A DNA stretch of 63,148 bases from Bacillus sp. FJAT-47783. GTDB taxonomy: Bacteria > Bacillota > Bacilli > Bacillales > Aeribacillaceae. Where the stretch lies: positions 1 through 63,148 of the forward strand of contig NZ_JAKZKS010000021.1 of the NCBI RefSeq assembly GCF_022808615.1, in the 5' to 3' direction. The position numbers and the translations under genes were made by a program. Numbering within the stretch: the stretch's first letter is position 1; the number at the start of each line of letters is the position of its first letter. Shown here one piece after another: positions 27,253 to 35,260 of the stretch. A model generated the notes under the pieces. That model had not been told where the DNA came from and searched no databases. It saw nothing but the letters and a program-made list of their open reading frames with translations.

Positions 27253-28065
27253 TTACGTATACCAACCGCCATTTACATTAAGAACTTGTCCATTTACATA
27301 ATTTGATAACGGTGATGCTAAATAGAAAATACTGTGTGCTGCTTCTTCTACGGTACCGGCTCTTTTTTGTGGAATGGATTTTTCAAACATCGTACGAACC
27401 TTTTCTGGAATCCCGACTTCAATGCCGTCAATTGATTCACCTTTTTCTTTCGCTTGCGTTAGTCTTGTATCGATCATTCCGAACGCAACGGCGTTACAAT
27501 TAATTTGATATGGTGCCCATTCTCTCGCAACTGTTTTTGTTAAACCGATCAGTCCAGCTTTTGCAGAAGCATAATTAGCCTGCCCGACATTCCCCATGAC
27601 CCCTGCAACAGATGAAACATTCACAATTTTCCGGTAATTGTCTATTCCCTTTTCTTTGTCTAATTTTCCAGCATCGCGAAAGTAAGGAGTAGCTTCTCGT
27701 ATAAGGCGAAACGGGGCGATCAAATGAATATCGAGCATCGCTTGGAACTGTTCGTCACTCATTTTGTGAACCATTCCATCCCACGTATATCCCGCGTTGT
27801 TGATTAAAATATCGAGTTGACCAAACGCTTCAATCGTTTTATCAAGAATATATTTCGGAAAATCTTTTGATGTTACATCCCCGACAACGGCAATCGCTTC
27901 CCCGCCATTTTCACAAATAGCTTCTACTACCTCGTGTGCTGGTTTTTCATCACGATCTGATACAACGACTTTTGCACCTTGTTCAGCACAGATTTCTGCT
28001 ACTTTTCTCCCAACCCCTCTACCAGATCCTGTAATAATAGCCACTTGATTTTCTAATAGTTTCAT
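27253..28065 (-). CDS. SDR dehydrogenase, FabG/3-hydroxyacyl-CoA type
   Basis: 270 residues. Rossmann motif TGSGRGVGRKVA near the N-terminus, NNAG at the usual place, and catalytic Ser (NVSSVAG) and YxxxK (YASAK). C-terminus ends VNGQVLNVNGGWYT. Start set at ATG 28065, 8 nt after AGGAGG; an ATG 6 nt earlier is too close. An insertion (DAGKLDKEKGIDNYRK) separates the helix before the active site from ordinary FabG. In this operon it probably oxidises the 3-hydroxyacyl-CoA made by the MaoC hydratase. Confidence 0.9.
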   Translation of the reverse strand: MKLLENQVAIITGSGRGVGRKVAEICAEQGAKVVVSDRDEKPAHEVVEAICENGGEAIAVVGDVTSKDFPKYILDKTIEAFGQLDILINNAGYTWDGMVHKMSDEQFQAMLDIHLIAPFRLIREATPYFRDAGKLDKEKGIDNYRKIVNVSSVAGVMGNVGQANYASAKAGLIGLTKTVAREWAPYQINCNAVAFGMIDTRLTQAKEKGESIDGIEVGIPEKVRTMFEKSIPQKRAGTVEEAAHSIFYLASPLSNYVNGQVLNVNGGWYT

Positions 28066-28080
28066 AAACATGACCTCCTA

Positions 28081-28476
28081 TCAAACTTCTTCATTTTTTA
28101 ACACTTCAAACGCACCTTTTAATTTGATTTCTCCTTCTTCGTTTTTCACAATCACTTCACCTACTAAACGGATTTCTTCATCTTGATGGATTTCATCTTT
28201 TATTTCGCCATATACAGTTAGCTTTTCTCCTGGATAAGTCATTTTTGAAAAGCGAACGTGAAATGTGCGTAAATGTTTTCGTGGAAACCAAGTTGAAAGT
28301 GCTTCGCCTGCAAATCCCATAACGAGCATTCCATGAGCAATAACATCTTTTAACCCCGCTTTTTTTGCTACTGGGACGACCGTATGAATCGGATTAAAGT
28401 CCCCCGAAGCACCGGCATATTTTACTAATTGCGTATGAGTAATAGCCGTTTTTTCAATAGGCTGTAATTTCTTCAC
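28081..28476 (-). CDS. MaoC-type hydratase, catalytic half
   Basis: 131 residues, one hot-dog domain with the hydratase-2 dyad in GDFNPIH (Asp-x4-His), followed by AHGMLVMGFAGE. It adds water across a 2-enoyl-CoA, typically giving the R-hydroxy product. It follows the second MaoC gene by 18 bp; the pair resembles HadA/HadB or ChsH2/ChsH1-like heteromeric hydratases in actinobacteria (comparison by architecture only). Confidence 0.88.
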   Translation of the reverse strand: MKKLQPIEKTAITHTQLVKYAGASGDFNPIHTVVPVAKKAGLKDVIAHGMLVMGFAGEALSTWFPRKHLRTFHVRFSKMTYPGEKLTVYGEIKDEIHQDEEIRLVGEVIVKNEEGEIKLKGAFEVLKNEEV

Positions 28477-28494
28477 GGTGGTTCACCTCCTTTA

Positions 28495-28932
28495 CTACCT
28501 TTCAATCACGGTAGATGTCGCGATTAGGACTTTTTTTCCGTGTTGATTAAAATAATCCGTTTGTAATGTAACGAGTTTTAAGTTTCTTTTCGTTTCTACT
28601 TTTACAACAGACGTTTTTCCTTGAATAACATCACCAGCATACATACAATCGAGATATTCATATGTTTGCTCACCATGGAGAACTTTTAATGGGTTTAACT
28701 CAAGTGCTTTTATTAATGTGTCAAAATCGGCACCTTCCCACATTTCAATACATGTTGCAAATGTAGGGGGAACTGGAATGTCTCGATATCCCTCTTCTTT
28801 TGCATTTTTTATATCGTAATAAATGGGGTTAGGATCTCCAATTGCCAACGCAAATTCTTTTATTTTCCCTCGTTCTATTGAAAAAGTGAACGGTTCAAAT
28901 GTGAAGCCAACTTTTTGATTCAGTGTAGTCAT
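28495..28932 (-). CDS. MaoC N-terminal-type hot-dog protein, likely partner subunit
   Basis: 145 residues from ATG 28932 (GAGGTGGG upstream). It has the FAS1-DH/MaoC_N signature FSIERGKIKEFALAIGDPNP followed by IPVPPTFATCIEM, but the catalytic His of the dyad is replaced: the motif reads GDPNPIYYD. That is usual for the non-catalytic half of two-subunit hydratases. Placed 10 bp after the acyl-CoA dehydrogenase and 18 bp before the catalytic half. Confidence 0.86.
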   Translation of the reverse strand: MTTLNQKVGFTFEPFTFSIERGKIKEFALAIGDPNPIYYDIKNAKEEGYRDIPVPPTFATCIEMWEGADFDTLIKALELNPLKVLHGEQTYEYLDCMYAGDVIQGKTSVVKVETKRNLKLVTLQTDYFNQHGKKVLIATSTVIER

Positions 28933-28942
28933 GTTCCCACCT

Positions 28943-30088
28943 CTATAACCCGATATTTTTAGCAATAATCGTTTTCATGATTTCGTTTGTTCCGGCATAA
29001 ATAGCAGCTACAGGTGTGTCACGATATCTTCTCGCAATGGCGTATTCTTCCATATATCCATAGCCACCATGTAATTGCATACATTGGGAAGCTATTCGTT
29101 TTGCCATGTCTGTTAGCCACCATTTCCCCATTGAAACTTGTGTGACGATTTCCTTTCCTTCCATATGATCCATAATTAAATTATCTAAGAAGGTGCGACC
29201 AATTTTAACTTTTGTCGCCATTTCAGCTATTTTAAATTTAGTTGCTTGAAAGTCACTAATTCTTTTCCCAAATGCTTTTCGTTCTTTTACAAAGTCTATT
29301 GTACTTTTTAACATTTCTTCAGCGGCTACAACAGCAGATATAGCAACAACCAATCTTTCTTGCTGTAATTTATCCATTAAATAATAAAAACCTTTTCCTT
29401 CTTCCCCAATTAAATTGCGGGCTGGAACCTTCGCGTCTTCGAAAATTAATTCGGCAGTGTCTTGGGCATGTAGTCCAACTTTATTTAATTTTTTCCCTCT
29501 CTTAAAACCAGGTGTATCTCGTTCAACAGCTACTAAACTAATGCCTTTATGTGGAGGATTTGCGTTTACATCCGTTTTACAAGCAACGATGACAAGATCC
29601 GCGTGGATTCCATTCGTAATGAACGTTTTTTCTCCATTTAAAATATAATAGTCGCCTTCTTTTTGAGCCTTCGTTTTAATATTGGCTAAATCAGAACCTG
29701 TACCTGGTTCTGTCATCGCGATAGCTGTAATGATTTTTCCATTGATACAATCTGGTAGCCATCTTTTCTTTTGCTCCTCAGACCCAAAAGAATTTAGATA
29801 GGGAACGACGATATCATTATGAAGTCCAATTCCAATTAAGCTCGAGCCTACCCGTTCTAGTTCTTCATTTAATATGACAGAATACGCAAAATCGACACCT
29901 AATCCACCATATTTTTCCTCTACCCAAGGACATAAAAAACCTTGCTCTCCCAATTTGCTCCAAAAGGAACGTGGAATGATTCGTTCTTCTTCCCACTGAT
30001 CATAAAAAGGAACAGCCTCTTTTTGCAAAAATTTTCTTAGTGAAGAACGGAAAATGTCATGGTCTTCACTTATATAATTAGATGGCAT
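28943..30088 (-). CDS. Acyl-CoA dehydrogenase
   Basis: 381 residues, FAD flavoprotein that makes the 2,3-double bond of acyl-CoA. Signatures AMTEPGTGSDLANIKTKA, GEKTFITNG, QLHGGYGYMEEYAIAR and the C-terminal catalytic Glu in AGTNEIMK. Electrons would go to an ETF not coded nearby. It is second in the operon, 79 bp after the first MaoC gene. Confidence 0.95.
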   Translation of the reverse strand: MPSNYISEDHDIFRSSLRKFLQKEAVPFYDQWEEERIIPRSFWSKLGEQGFLCPWVEEKYGGLGVDFAYSVILNEELERVGSSLIGIGLHNDIVVPYLNSFGSEEQKKRWLPDCINGKIITAIAMTEPGTGSDLANIKTKAQKEGDYYILNGEKTFITNGIHADLVIVACKTDVNANPPHKGISLVAVERDTPGFKRGKKLNKVGLHAQDTAELIFEDAKVPARNLIGEEGKGFYYLMDKLQQERLVVAISAVVAAEEMLKSTIDFVKERKAFGKRISDFQATKFKIAEMATKVKIGRTFLDNLIMDHMEGKEIVTQVSMGKWWLTDMAKRIASQCMQLHGGYGYMEEYAIARRYRDTPVAAIYAGTNEIMKTIIAKNIGL

Positions 30089-30167
30089 TACGTTACACTC
30101 CTTTATTTGTGAAAAAATTGCGTTTTTTTAGATATTTTTCGTAATGAATCCTTTTGCAAGTTTGATA

Positions 30168-30596
30168 TTATCTTTGAACCATTAATTTAAAAATACAGGA
30201 CATAATCGTTGTTTCTTTCTGATTTTTCCCAATGAATTTCAGATGAAGAATGCCACGTTTCCCGTCATGAAGTGGGGTCATTTTATGAACGTACACTTCT
30301 GCATAAATTTCATCGCCAGGATAAACAGGCCTTTTAAATTCGACTTCGTCTAAGCCGACGCCCGCGATACAATCGTTGCCTAGAATAGTTAAATGAACCC
30401 ACTCTCGCCATAAAATACTGATAATATGAGCTCCGCCAGCAATAATATCTCCAAAATGGGATTTTTTCGCTCTTTCTTCATCGATATGAAAATATTGTGG
30501 ATCATATTTTGTTGCAAAATCTAGTATTTCTTCTCTTGATAGTACGGCTGGCTTCGTCACATACATTTGCCCTTCTGAAAATTGATCAAATTTCAC
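30168..30596 (-). CDS. MaoC family dehydratase, first gene of the acyl-CoA operon
   Basis: 142 residues, single hot-dog domain with a D-x4-H dyad (YDPQYFH) and FGDIIAGGAH. Complete in itself, unlike the split pair downstream, so the operon codes for two different hydratase activities. ATG 30596 follows GGAGGGAG. The promoter is not obvious; a TTGACC hexamer lies near 30719. Confidence 0.87.
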   Translation of the reverse strand: MKFDQFSEGQMYVTKPAVLSREEILDFATKYDPQYFHIDEERAKKSHFGDIIAGGAHIISILWREWVHLTILGNDCIAGVGLDEVEFKRPVYPGDEIYAEVYVHKMTPLHDGKRGILHLKFIGKNQKETTIMSCIFKLMVQR

Positions 30597-30744
30597 TTCG
30601 CTCCCTCCTTGCTATTCGTTTTTATTATTGCAAATTTTATGCCAATAATTAAATGTGCTATTAAAAAGAATTTTGAGTAGCCTTTTAATCGAAATGTATT
30701 AATGTGAGACATGTTACGGTCAAAAGTGTATGAAATAAAGACAA

Positions 30745-30987
30745 TATAAAGTGAAACTTCATTCAGTGGGGGGGTTCCCCCCACTGAATGTTAGTCCCTA
30801 CGGGATGACCTAAAGGCCCTTGTGACCTACAGGATGTGGGTTTCACAGACGTTGCCACAGGACGTGGCGCTCTTAGTCTGTGTTCTTTATGTTCGGACCT
30901 TTACAGGCGGTTGTCCCCACCTATCTTCTTGGCTTTACTACAGAATCTTGAGGTGGGGGTCTTACTGCCCGTTAAGAGTGGAATAAA
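30745..30987 (+). repeat. Structured repeat element, copy 2
   Basis: 243 bp; same borders as copy 1 (TATAAAGTGAAACTTCATTC at the left, TTAAGAGTGG-AATAAA at the right). The same chain of hairpins can form. Several differences keep pairing: CCTAC-AGGAT-GTGGG uses a wobble where copy 1 has CCCAC, though the GGCC/GACC hairpin gains a mismatch. It lies about 150 bp upstream of the acyl-CoA operon, between it and the AIM24-like gene. Confidence 0.75.
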
Positions 30988-30989
30988 AA

Positions 30990-31022
30990 GAGGACTGTTA
31001 GTGTTGAATGCTAACAATCCTC
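30990..31022 (-). terminator. Terminator of the AIM24-like gene
   Basis: GAGGA-TGTTAG and CTAACA-TCCTC arms; the minus strand continues with CTTTTTATT. Confidence 0.75.
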
Positions 31023-31089
31023 AAATGAAATTTCACATGTTTAATTGGTATGGCTCATGATCTTTTGTAATATCAATACGTGCGGATTA

Positions 31090-31878
31090 TCAATCATCTC
31101 CATCAAAGAAGTCACCAATTCCTCCTAATATGCTCCCTTCACCGACTTTTCCACCGCGATTAGGTGCAGCAGCGAAAATTCGGTCCGCTAAACGGCTAAA
31201 CGGTAATGACTGCACCCAGACGGTACCTGGTCCGCGAACGGTTGCGAAGAAAAGGCCTTCCCCGCCGAAAAAGGCAGTTTTCACTTTTCCGACAAATTCA
31301 ATGTTGTAGTTGACATCTTTTGTCATGCCCACTAAACATCCTGTATCTATTTTCAATGTTTCACCAGGTGAAAGATCCCGTTTATAAATGGTTCCCCCAG
31401 CATGCATGAATGCTAACCCATCACCTTCAAGTTTCTGCATAATGAACCCTTCGCCACCGAAGAAACCCGTCCCGAGCTTCTTTTGAAAATCAACACCGAC
31501 AGATACTCCTTTCGCTGCACATAAAAAGGCATCTTTTTGACAAATGACTTTTCCGCCAAGTTCACTTAGGTCGACTGGGATAATTTTTCCCGGATAAGGA
31601 GCTGCAAACGACACGCGCTTTTTTCCCATTCCTTGATTTGTAAACACGGTCATAAATAGGCTTTCACCTGTAATTAATCGTTTTCCAGCACCGACTAATT
31701 TGCCAAAGAATCCTTTCGATTCAGAACCATCGCCAAATACTGTTTCAAAATCGATCCCTTCATCCATCATCATGAGGGCTCCAGCTTCAGCTATTGTGCT
31801 TTCTCCTGGATCTAACTCAATTTCAACAAATTGCATATCATCTCCGTATAACTGATATTCAATTTCATGCGCATTCAT
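31090..31878 (-). CDS. TIGR00266/AIM24 family protein
   Basis: 262 residues from ATG 31878, 6 nt after GAGGTG. The family has a beta-rich trimer-like fold; members share the glycine-rich [14 protein letters not shown] and FFGGEGLF motifs and the start [20 protein letters not shown]. No enzymatic role is established. The gene stands alone with a terminator after it. Confidence 0.88.
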   Translation of the reverse strand: MNAHEIEYQLYGDDMQFVEIELDPGESTIAEAGALMMMDEGIDFETVFGDGSESKGFFGKLVGAGKRLITGESLFMTVFTNQGMGKKRVSFAAPYPGKIIPVDLSELGGKVICQKDAFLCAAKGVSVGVDFQKKLGTGFFGGEGFIMQKLEGDGLAFMHAGGTIYKRDLSPGETLKIDTGCLVGMTKDVNYNIEFVGKVKTAFFGGEGLFFATVRGPGTVWVQSLPFSRLADRIFAAAPNRGGKVGEGSILGGIGDFFDGDD

Positions 31879-31993
31879 TATCATCACCTCATCGATTCAT
31901 CGTTTATGTAGAACTCATATCCATCTTACTATATGTTAAATGGATGCGATAGTATGCTTCATTCGAATTTTTAGATATTTTTAATCAACATAA

Positions 31994-32025
31994 AAAGAGA
32001 TGACGACTCATTGTCATCATCTCTT
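31994..32025 (-). terminator. Terminator of the cold-shock gene
   Basis: AAGAGATGATGACAATGAGT-type stem (arms AGAGATGA and TCATCTCT), followed on the minus strand by TTTTTATG. Confidence 0.85.
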
Positions 32026-32038
32026 GAATGGCCATAAA

Positions 32039-32242
32039 TTAGGAAATTTTTTGAACGTTAGCAGCTTGAGGTCCACGGTTTCCTTCAACGATTTCGAAAG
32101 ATACGGATTGACCTTCTTCTAAAGTTTTGAAACCTTCTGTTTGAATAGCAGAGTAATGTACGAATACGTCGTCTCCACCTTCAACTTCGATGAATCCAAA
32201 ACCTTTTTCTGAGTTAAACCATTTTACTTTACCAGTTTGCAT
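32039..32242 (-). CDS. cspB: Cold-shock protein
   Basis: 67 residues from ATG 32242 (AGGAGG upstream); the open frame extends further but the family always starts MQ-GKVKWFN. RNP1 (KGFGFIEV) and RNP2 (VFVHY) single-strand nucleic-acid-binding motifs are intact. Acts as an RNA chaperone. The mRNA leader is about 160 nt and contains a large hairpin. Paralogue identity (cspB, C or D) cannot be fixed. Confidence 0.96.
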   Translation of the reverse strand: MQTGKVKWFNSEKGFGFIEVEGGDDVFVHYSAIQTEGFKTLEEGQSVSFEIVEGNRGPQAANVQKIS

Positions 32243-32306
32243 GATATTGCCTCCTAAAACATTAAAAAAATATCCATTATGTATGAAATGATAGTTAGAA
32301 CAAAAC

Positions 32307-32369
32307 AGTCGTGACATAAAAAGAAGTGTAGGATAAATGTTCGCCTACACTTTCTAAAATGTCACGACT
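32307..32369 (-). promoter_or_regulatory. Long hairpin in the csp 5' leader
   Basis: Outer arms GTCGTGACAT / ATGTCACGAC, a symmetric A/T-rich internal loop, then inner arms AAGTGTAGG / CCTACACTT. It sits between the predicted transcription start (about 32405) and the cspB start codon. It is not followed by a T-run, so a leader control element is favoured over a terminator. Confidence 0.65.
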
Positions 32370-32411
32370 TACATGAATCCTTTAAATATCACGTACATAA
32401 CGGTTACCATT

Positions 32412-32440
32412 ATAATATCAGAATAAACGAGGAAAGTCAA
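32412..32440 (-). promoter_or_regulatory. Promoter of the cold-shock gene
   Basis: -35 TTGACT (32435-32440), 17-bp spacer, -10 TATTAT (32412-32417) on the minus strand. Confidence 0.6.
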
Positions 32441-32496
32441 ATAAATTTTGGAATGTTTTCCAAAAAGTTAGTTTACATAATGTTATTATCGTTAAA

Positions 32497-33663
32497 TTAA
32501 TGAAGAGTAAAACAATGGCTTATTCGTTGGACAGCTTCAGCTAGAAGTTCCTTCCGTTCGACAAGCGCAATTCGAACATATCCTTCCCCATGCGTACCAA
32601 ATGCACTTCCTGGTGTGACAACAACCCCTGTTTGTTCTAATAAGTCAAAGGTAAATTGAACAGAATTCATAGTTGCTGGAATTTTAGCCCAAACAAACAT
32701 AGTAGCATCTGGAGTGGCTACATTCCAACCAATTTTTTGTAAACCGTTTACGAGTACATTTCGTCTTTCTTCATAAAGCCGGTTGTTTTCGACTAAGAAA
32801 TCGTCCCCATGTAAAAGAGCGGTTGTTGCAGCATGTTGAATCGGTTCAAAGACTCCGTAATCTAAATGCGATTTAAGCTTCGAAAATTGCGTGAGGATTG
32901 TTTCATTTCCGATAATATAACCAACTCGACATCCCGCCATATTAAAACTTTTTGATAACGAATTACACTCAATACCGACATCTTTAGCATCAGGTATCGA
33001 AAGGAAGCTAACGGCCTCTTTTCCTTCAAAAATAAGCTCTGAATAAGCGAAATCGTGGACAACAAGGATTTCGTGTTCTTTTGCAAAATGCACGACTTGT
33101 TCATAAAATGATTTAGGCGCAAGAACGGGCACTGGGTTTCCAGGAAAATTTAATACCATCATTTTTGCTTTTTTCGCAACGCTTTCTGGAATCGCTGATA
33201 AGTCTGGTAAAAAATGATTTTCCTCTAAGAGAGGCATCGGATAAATCGTTGCACCTGCTATTTTAAAAGCAGCTTCATAAGCTGTGTAGCCGGGATCTGG
33301 TAGAAGAACGACATCTCCTTCATTCATAAAAGCTAGTGGTAAATGAACGAGTGCATCTTGTGATCCCATCGTTTGCATCACTTCTGTTGAGGGATCAATG
33401 GAAACCCCATATTTCCGCTTATAAAACGAGGCAACAGCCTCATTGAACGAAGGTAGGCCAGTAAGTGTATATTGAAAAGCCGATGGTTTTTCAATCGCTT
33501 CTATTAATGCTTTCTTAATAAATGAAGGCGCAGGTTGATCAGGACTCCCAATACTTAAATCGATGACCGTTTCACCTTTTGCGATCTTTTCCTTTTTCCG
33601 TTTGGCTAACTCTTGAAAAATAAGTGTTTCAAATCGTTGTAATCTCGTTGATTCTATCAACAT
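32497..33663 (-). CDS. Class I/II pyridoxal-phosphate aminotransferase
   Basis: 388 residues. Fold-type I aminotransferase with the N-terminal IDLSIGSPDQPAPSF, the NFPGNPVP loop and the PLP-lysine motif NSLSKSFNMAGCRVGY. The DLSIGSPD start and overall form resemble the LL-diaminopimelate/aspartate aminotransferase branch (YugH- or DapL-like), but amino donor and acceptor cannot be decided here. Two ATGs occur in tandem at the start (33666, 33663) behind GGGGGAG. Confidence 0.88.
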   Translation of the reverse strand: MLIESTRLQRFETLIFQELAKRKKEKIAKGETVIDLSIGSPDQPAPSFIKKALIEAIEKPSAFQYTLTGLPSFNEAVASFYKRKYGVSIDPSTEVMQTMGSQDALVHLPLAFMNEGDVVLLPDPGYTAYEAAFKIAGATIYPMPLLEENHFLPDLSAIPESVAKKAKMMVLNFPGNPVPVLAPKSFYEQVVHFAKEHEILVVHDFAYSELIFEGKEAVSFLSIPDAKDVGIECNSLSKSFNMAGCRVGYIIGNETILTQFSKLKSHLDYGVFEPIQHAATTALLHGDDFLVENNRLYEERRNVLVNGLQKIGWNVATPDATMFVWAKIPATMNSVQFTFDLLEQTGVVVTPGSAFGTHGEGYVRIALVERKELLAEAVQRISHCFTLH

Positions 33664-33750
33664 CATTCTCCCCCGTTTCTATATCACATTGCGATGAATA
33701 TTATTTCGATATATTTCAAATTATAGCATCATTAAACAATTTTCTGAATA

Positions 33751-33780
33751 AAAAAACACAGCAATCATTGCTGTGTAAAA
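33751..33780 (-). terminator. Terminator of the 33812-34183 gene
   Basis: ACACAGCAAT and ATTGCTGTGT are almost contiguous complementary arms; the minus strand ends in TTTTTTT. Confidence 0.85.
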
Positions 33781-33811
33781 AAATTCGTTTCATCAGGGTG
33801 ATGTTACGTGT

Positions 33812-34183
33812 TTAATTCGCTTTCAATTTTGTCAAAATGTTCATACCGAACAGTAAAATACTTAAAGTTGTGACAAGACCACCTGTCGTGATGACAGGTA
33901 TGAACGCTTCTTCACCGCTACGAATGAAAAATATTAAACCAATCAGCATCACGGGCAAACCTAAATTATGAAGCCAAAAGTGAGCTTTTGCTAATCCTGT
34001 ATCAGATGTTTCAGGAAAAAAATGATATATAAGGCCTGCTAATGTCAATGCTGTCCACCCCAAAAAACTGATGTGGGCATGAACAGAAGTGAATGAATAA
34101 TGATGGGTCATCAACATATATAAACCAAGACATCCCCCCATCATAAAATACACAACCGAAATTTTAATCAACTTTATTCCCAC
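33812..34183 (-). CDS. Small four-helix protein resembling part of heme-copper oxidase subunit I
   Basis: 123 residues from GTG 34183, behind GGGGGAGAAGC; the longer open frame has no ribosome site. Four predicted membrane helices with clustered histidines in the first pair (MTHHYSFTSVHAHISFLGWT and LIYHFFPE). The HAHxSFLGW motif recalls NorB/cytochrome oxidase subunit I, and similar short Bacillus proteins are annotated that way. It is far too short for a full oxidase; heme binding is only a possibility. Confidence 0.65.
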   Translation of the reverse strand: MGIKLIKISVVYFMMGGCLGLYMLMTHHYSFTSVHAHISFLGWTALTLAGLIYHFFPETSDTGLAKAHFWLHNLGLPVMLIGLIFFIRSGEEAFIPVITTGGLVTTLSILLFGMNILTKLKAN

Positions 34184-34314
34184 GCTTCTCCCCCTTTCCC
34201 CCACAAATATATGCAAAATTGGTTTTCGATAGACCAAAATTTTCACTGACATCTGTGGTAAAAAAAATCATTCCTTCATATAGATAAAAAGACTATTTCC
34301 TAGGAGTGTGGCAA

Positions 34315-34965
34315 ATGGCACGTGAAATATGGGGAGTGGATTCCGCAGCGAAAGTGACGGAATCGCTATATCAATGTGTTGTCGAAAATTATGGTGCTCC
34401 AAAATATTGGGGACGTTATTTATCTACCGTTCCGAACGTATCTGATGGATTAACAGACAAAGAGATTCGTTTTTTGAGGCAAAAAGGGATTAAAATTTTA
34501 CCGATTTACAATGAAAATAAAGAAGCGGTTGGGTATGATAAGGGAAAAGTGGCTGCACGGAATGCTACCTTTCATGCGAGGAGAATGAAAGTGCCGAAGG
34601 GAACGTTTTTATTTGCCAATACCGAAAAATTTTTCACGATTGATGAAGGGTGGATTCGTGGTTGGGTTGATGCGTTATACACAAGTCTGTATCGTCCAGG
34701 TATTTATGCTGACCCTAGTACCGATACTTTCAATAACGCTTATTGTACTGCATCTGAAAAAAACGAAAAAGTACCCGATCAACTTGTAATTTGGTCACAA
34801 GAACCGACGCCTGGGGCGACGTCAAAAGGCAATGCTCCATCTTATAACCCGAGAGTTCCACCATGTAAAGCAAATGTTTGGGCTTGGCAATACGGTGAAA
34901 ATGCTGCAAAATGCCCAATTGATACAAATTTATTGGACAGAAGATTGTTTGAACACTTATGGTGA
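34315..34965 (+). CDS. DUF1906 (glycoside-hydrolase-like) domain protein
   Basis: 216 residues from ATG 34315 (TAGGAG upstream). The sequence begins IWGVDSAAKV and contains YWGRYLSTV and YNENKEAVGYDKGKVAA, the pattern of the Rv2525c/DUF1906 TIM-barrel family related to GH25-like hydrolases. No signal peptide is seen, so it may stay in the cell or spore or leave by another route. Catalytic activity is unproven for the family. Confidence 0.8.
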   Translation: MAREIWGVDSAAKVTESLYQCVVENYGAPKYWGRYLSTVPNVSDGLTDKEIRFLRQKGIKILPIYNENKEAVGYDKGKVAARNATFHARRMKVPKGTFLFANTEKFFTIDEGWIRGWVDALYTSLYRPGIYADPSTDTFNNAYCTASEKNEKVPDQLVIWSQEPTPGATSKGNAPSYNPRVPPCKANVWAWQYGENAAKCPIDTNLLDRRLFEHLW

Positions 34966-35060
34966 TTGTTTTAGATACTTTTACTTGTCTATAAGCAAAG
35001 GATACCATATTTCAGATACTTGAAGTTTCAAAAGCTACTCTGTATTTGACCTTGCTCTCA

Positions 35061-35100
35061 GCCCATGTCTAAAGACGGGCTACATCCTGCATGGGCTTTC
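35061..35100 (+). terminator. Probable terminator after the DUF1906 gene
   Basis: GCCCATG and CATGGGC arms with a 22-nt loop followed by TTTC; moderate because the T-run is short. Confidence 0.45.
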
Positions 35101-35183
35101 CTGTTAGGGAAATCTGTAAAATACAGATCGAAAAATATCAATGGTAAAATTATTTTACACTCAATTCGATTTATTCGCAGTAA

Positions 35184-35224
35184 AAAAAGCTTGTGATGGA
35201 ACCGATTCCATACAAGCTTTTTTT
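35184..35224 (-). terminator. Terminator of the second SDR gene
   Basis: AAAAAAGCTTGT-ATGGAA and TTCCAT-ACAAGCTTTTTT arms with a CCGA loop; one mismatch in the stem. Confidence 0.85.
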
Positions 35225-35260
35225 ACAATTATTTATGCTTAAACATTCCCGGTGTCGCAT

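Noticed and set aside
30836-31060. 74-codon plus-strand frame
   Set aside because: It begins inside the structured repeat and ends in a terminator; no ribosome site, and copy 1 does not keep the frame open.
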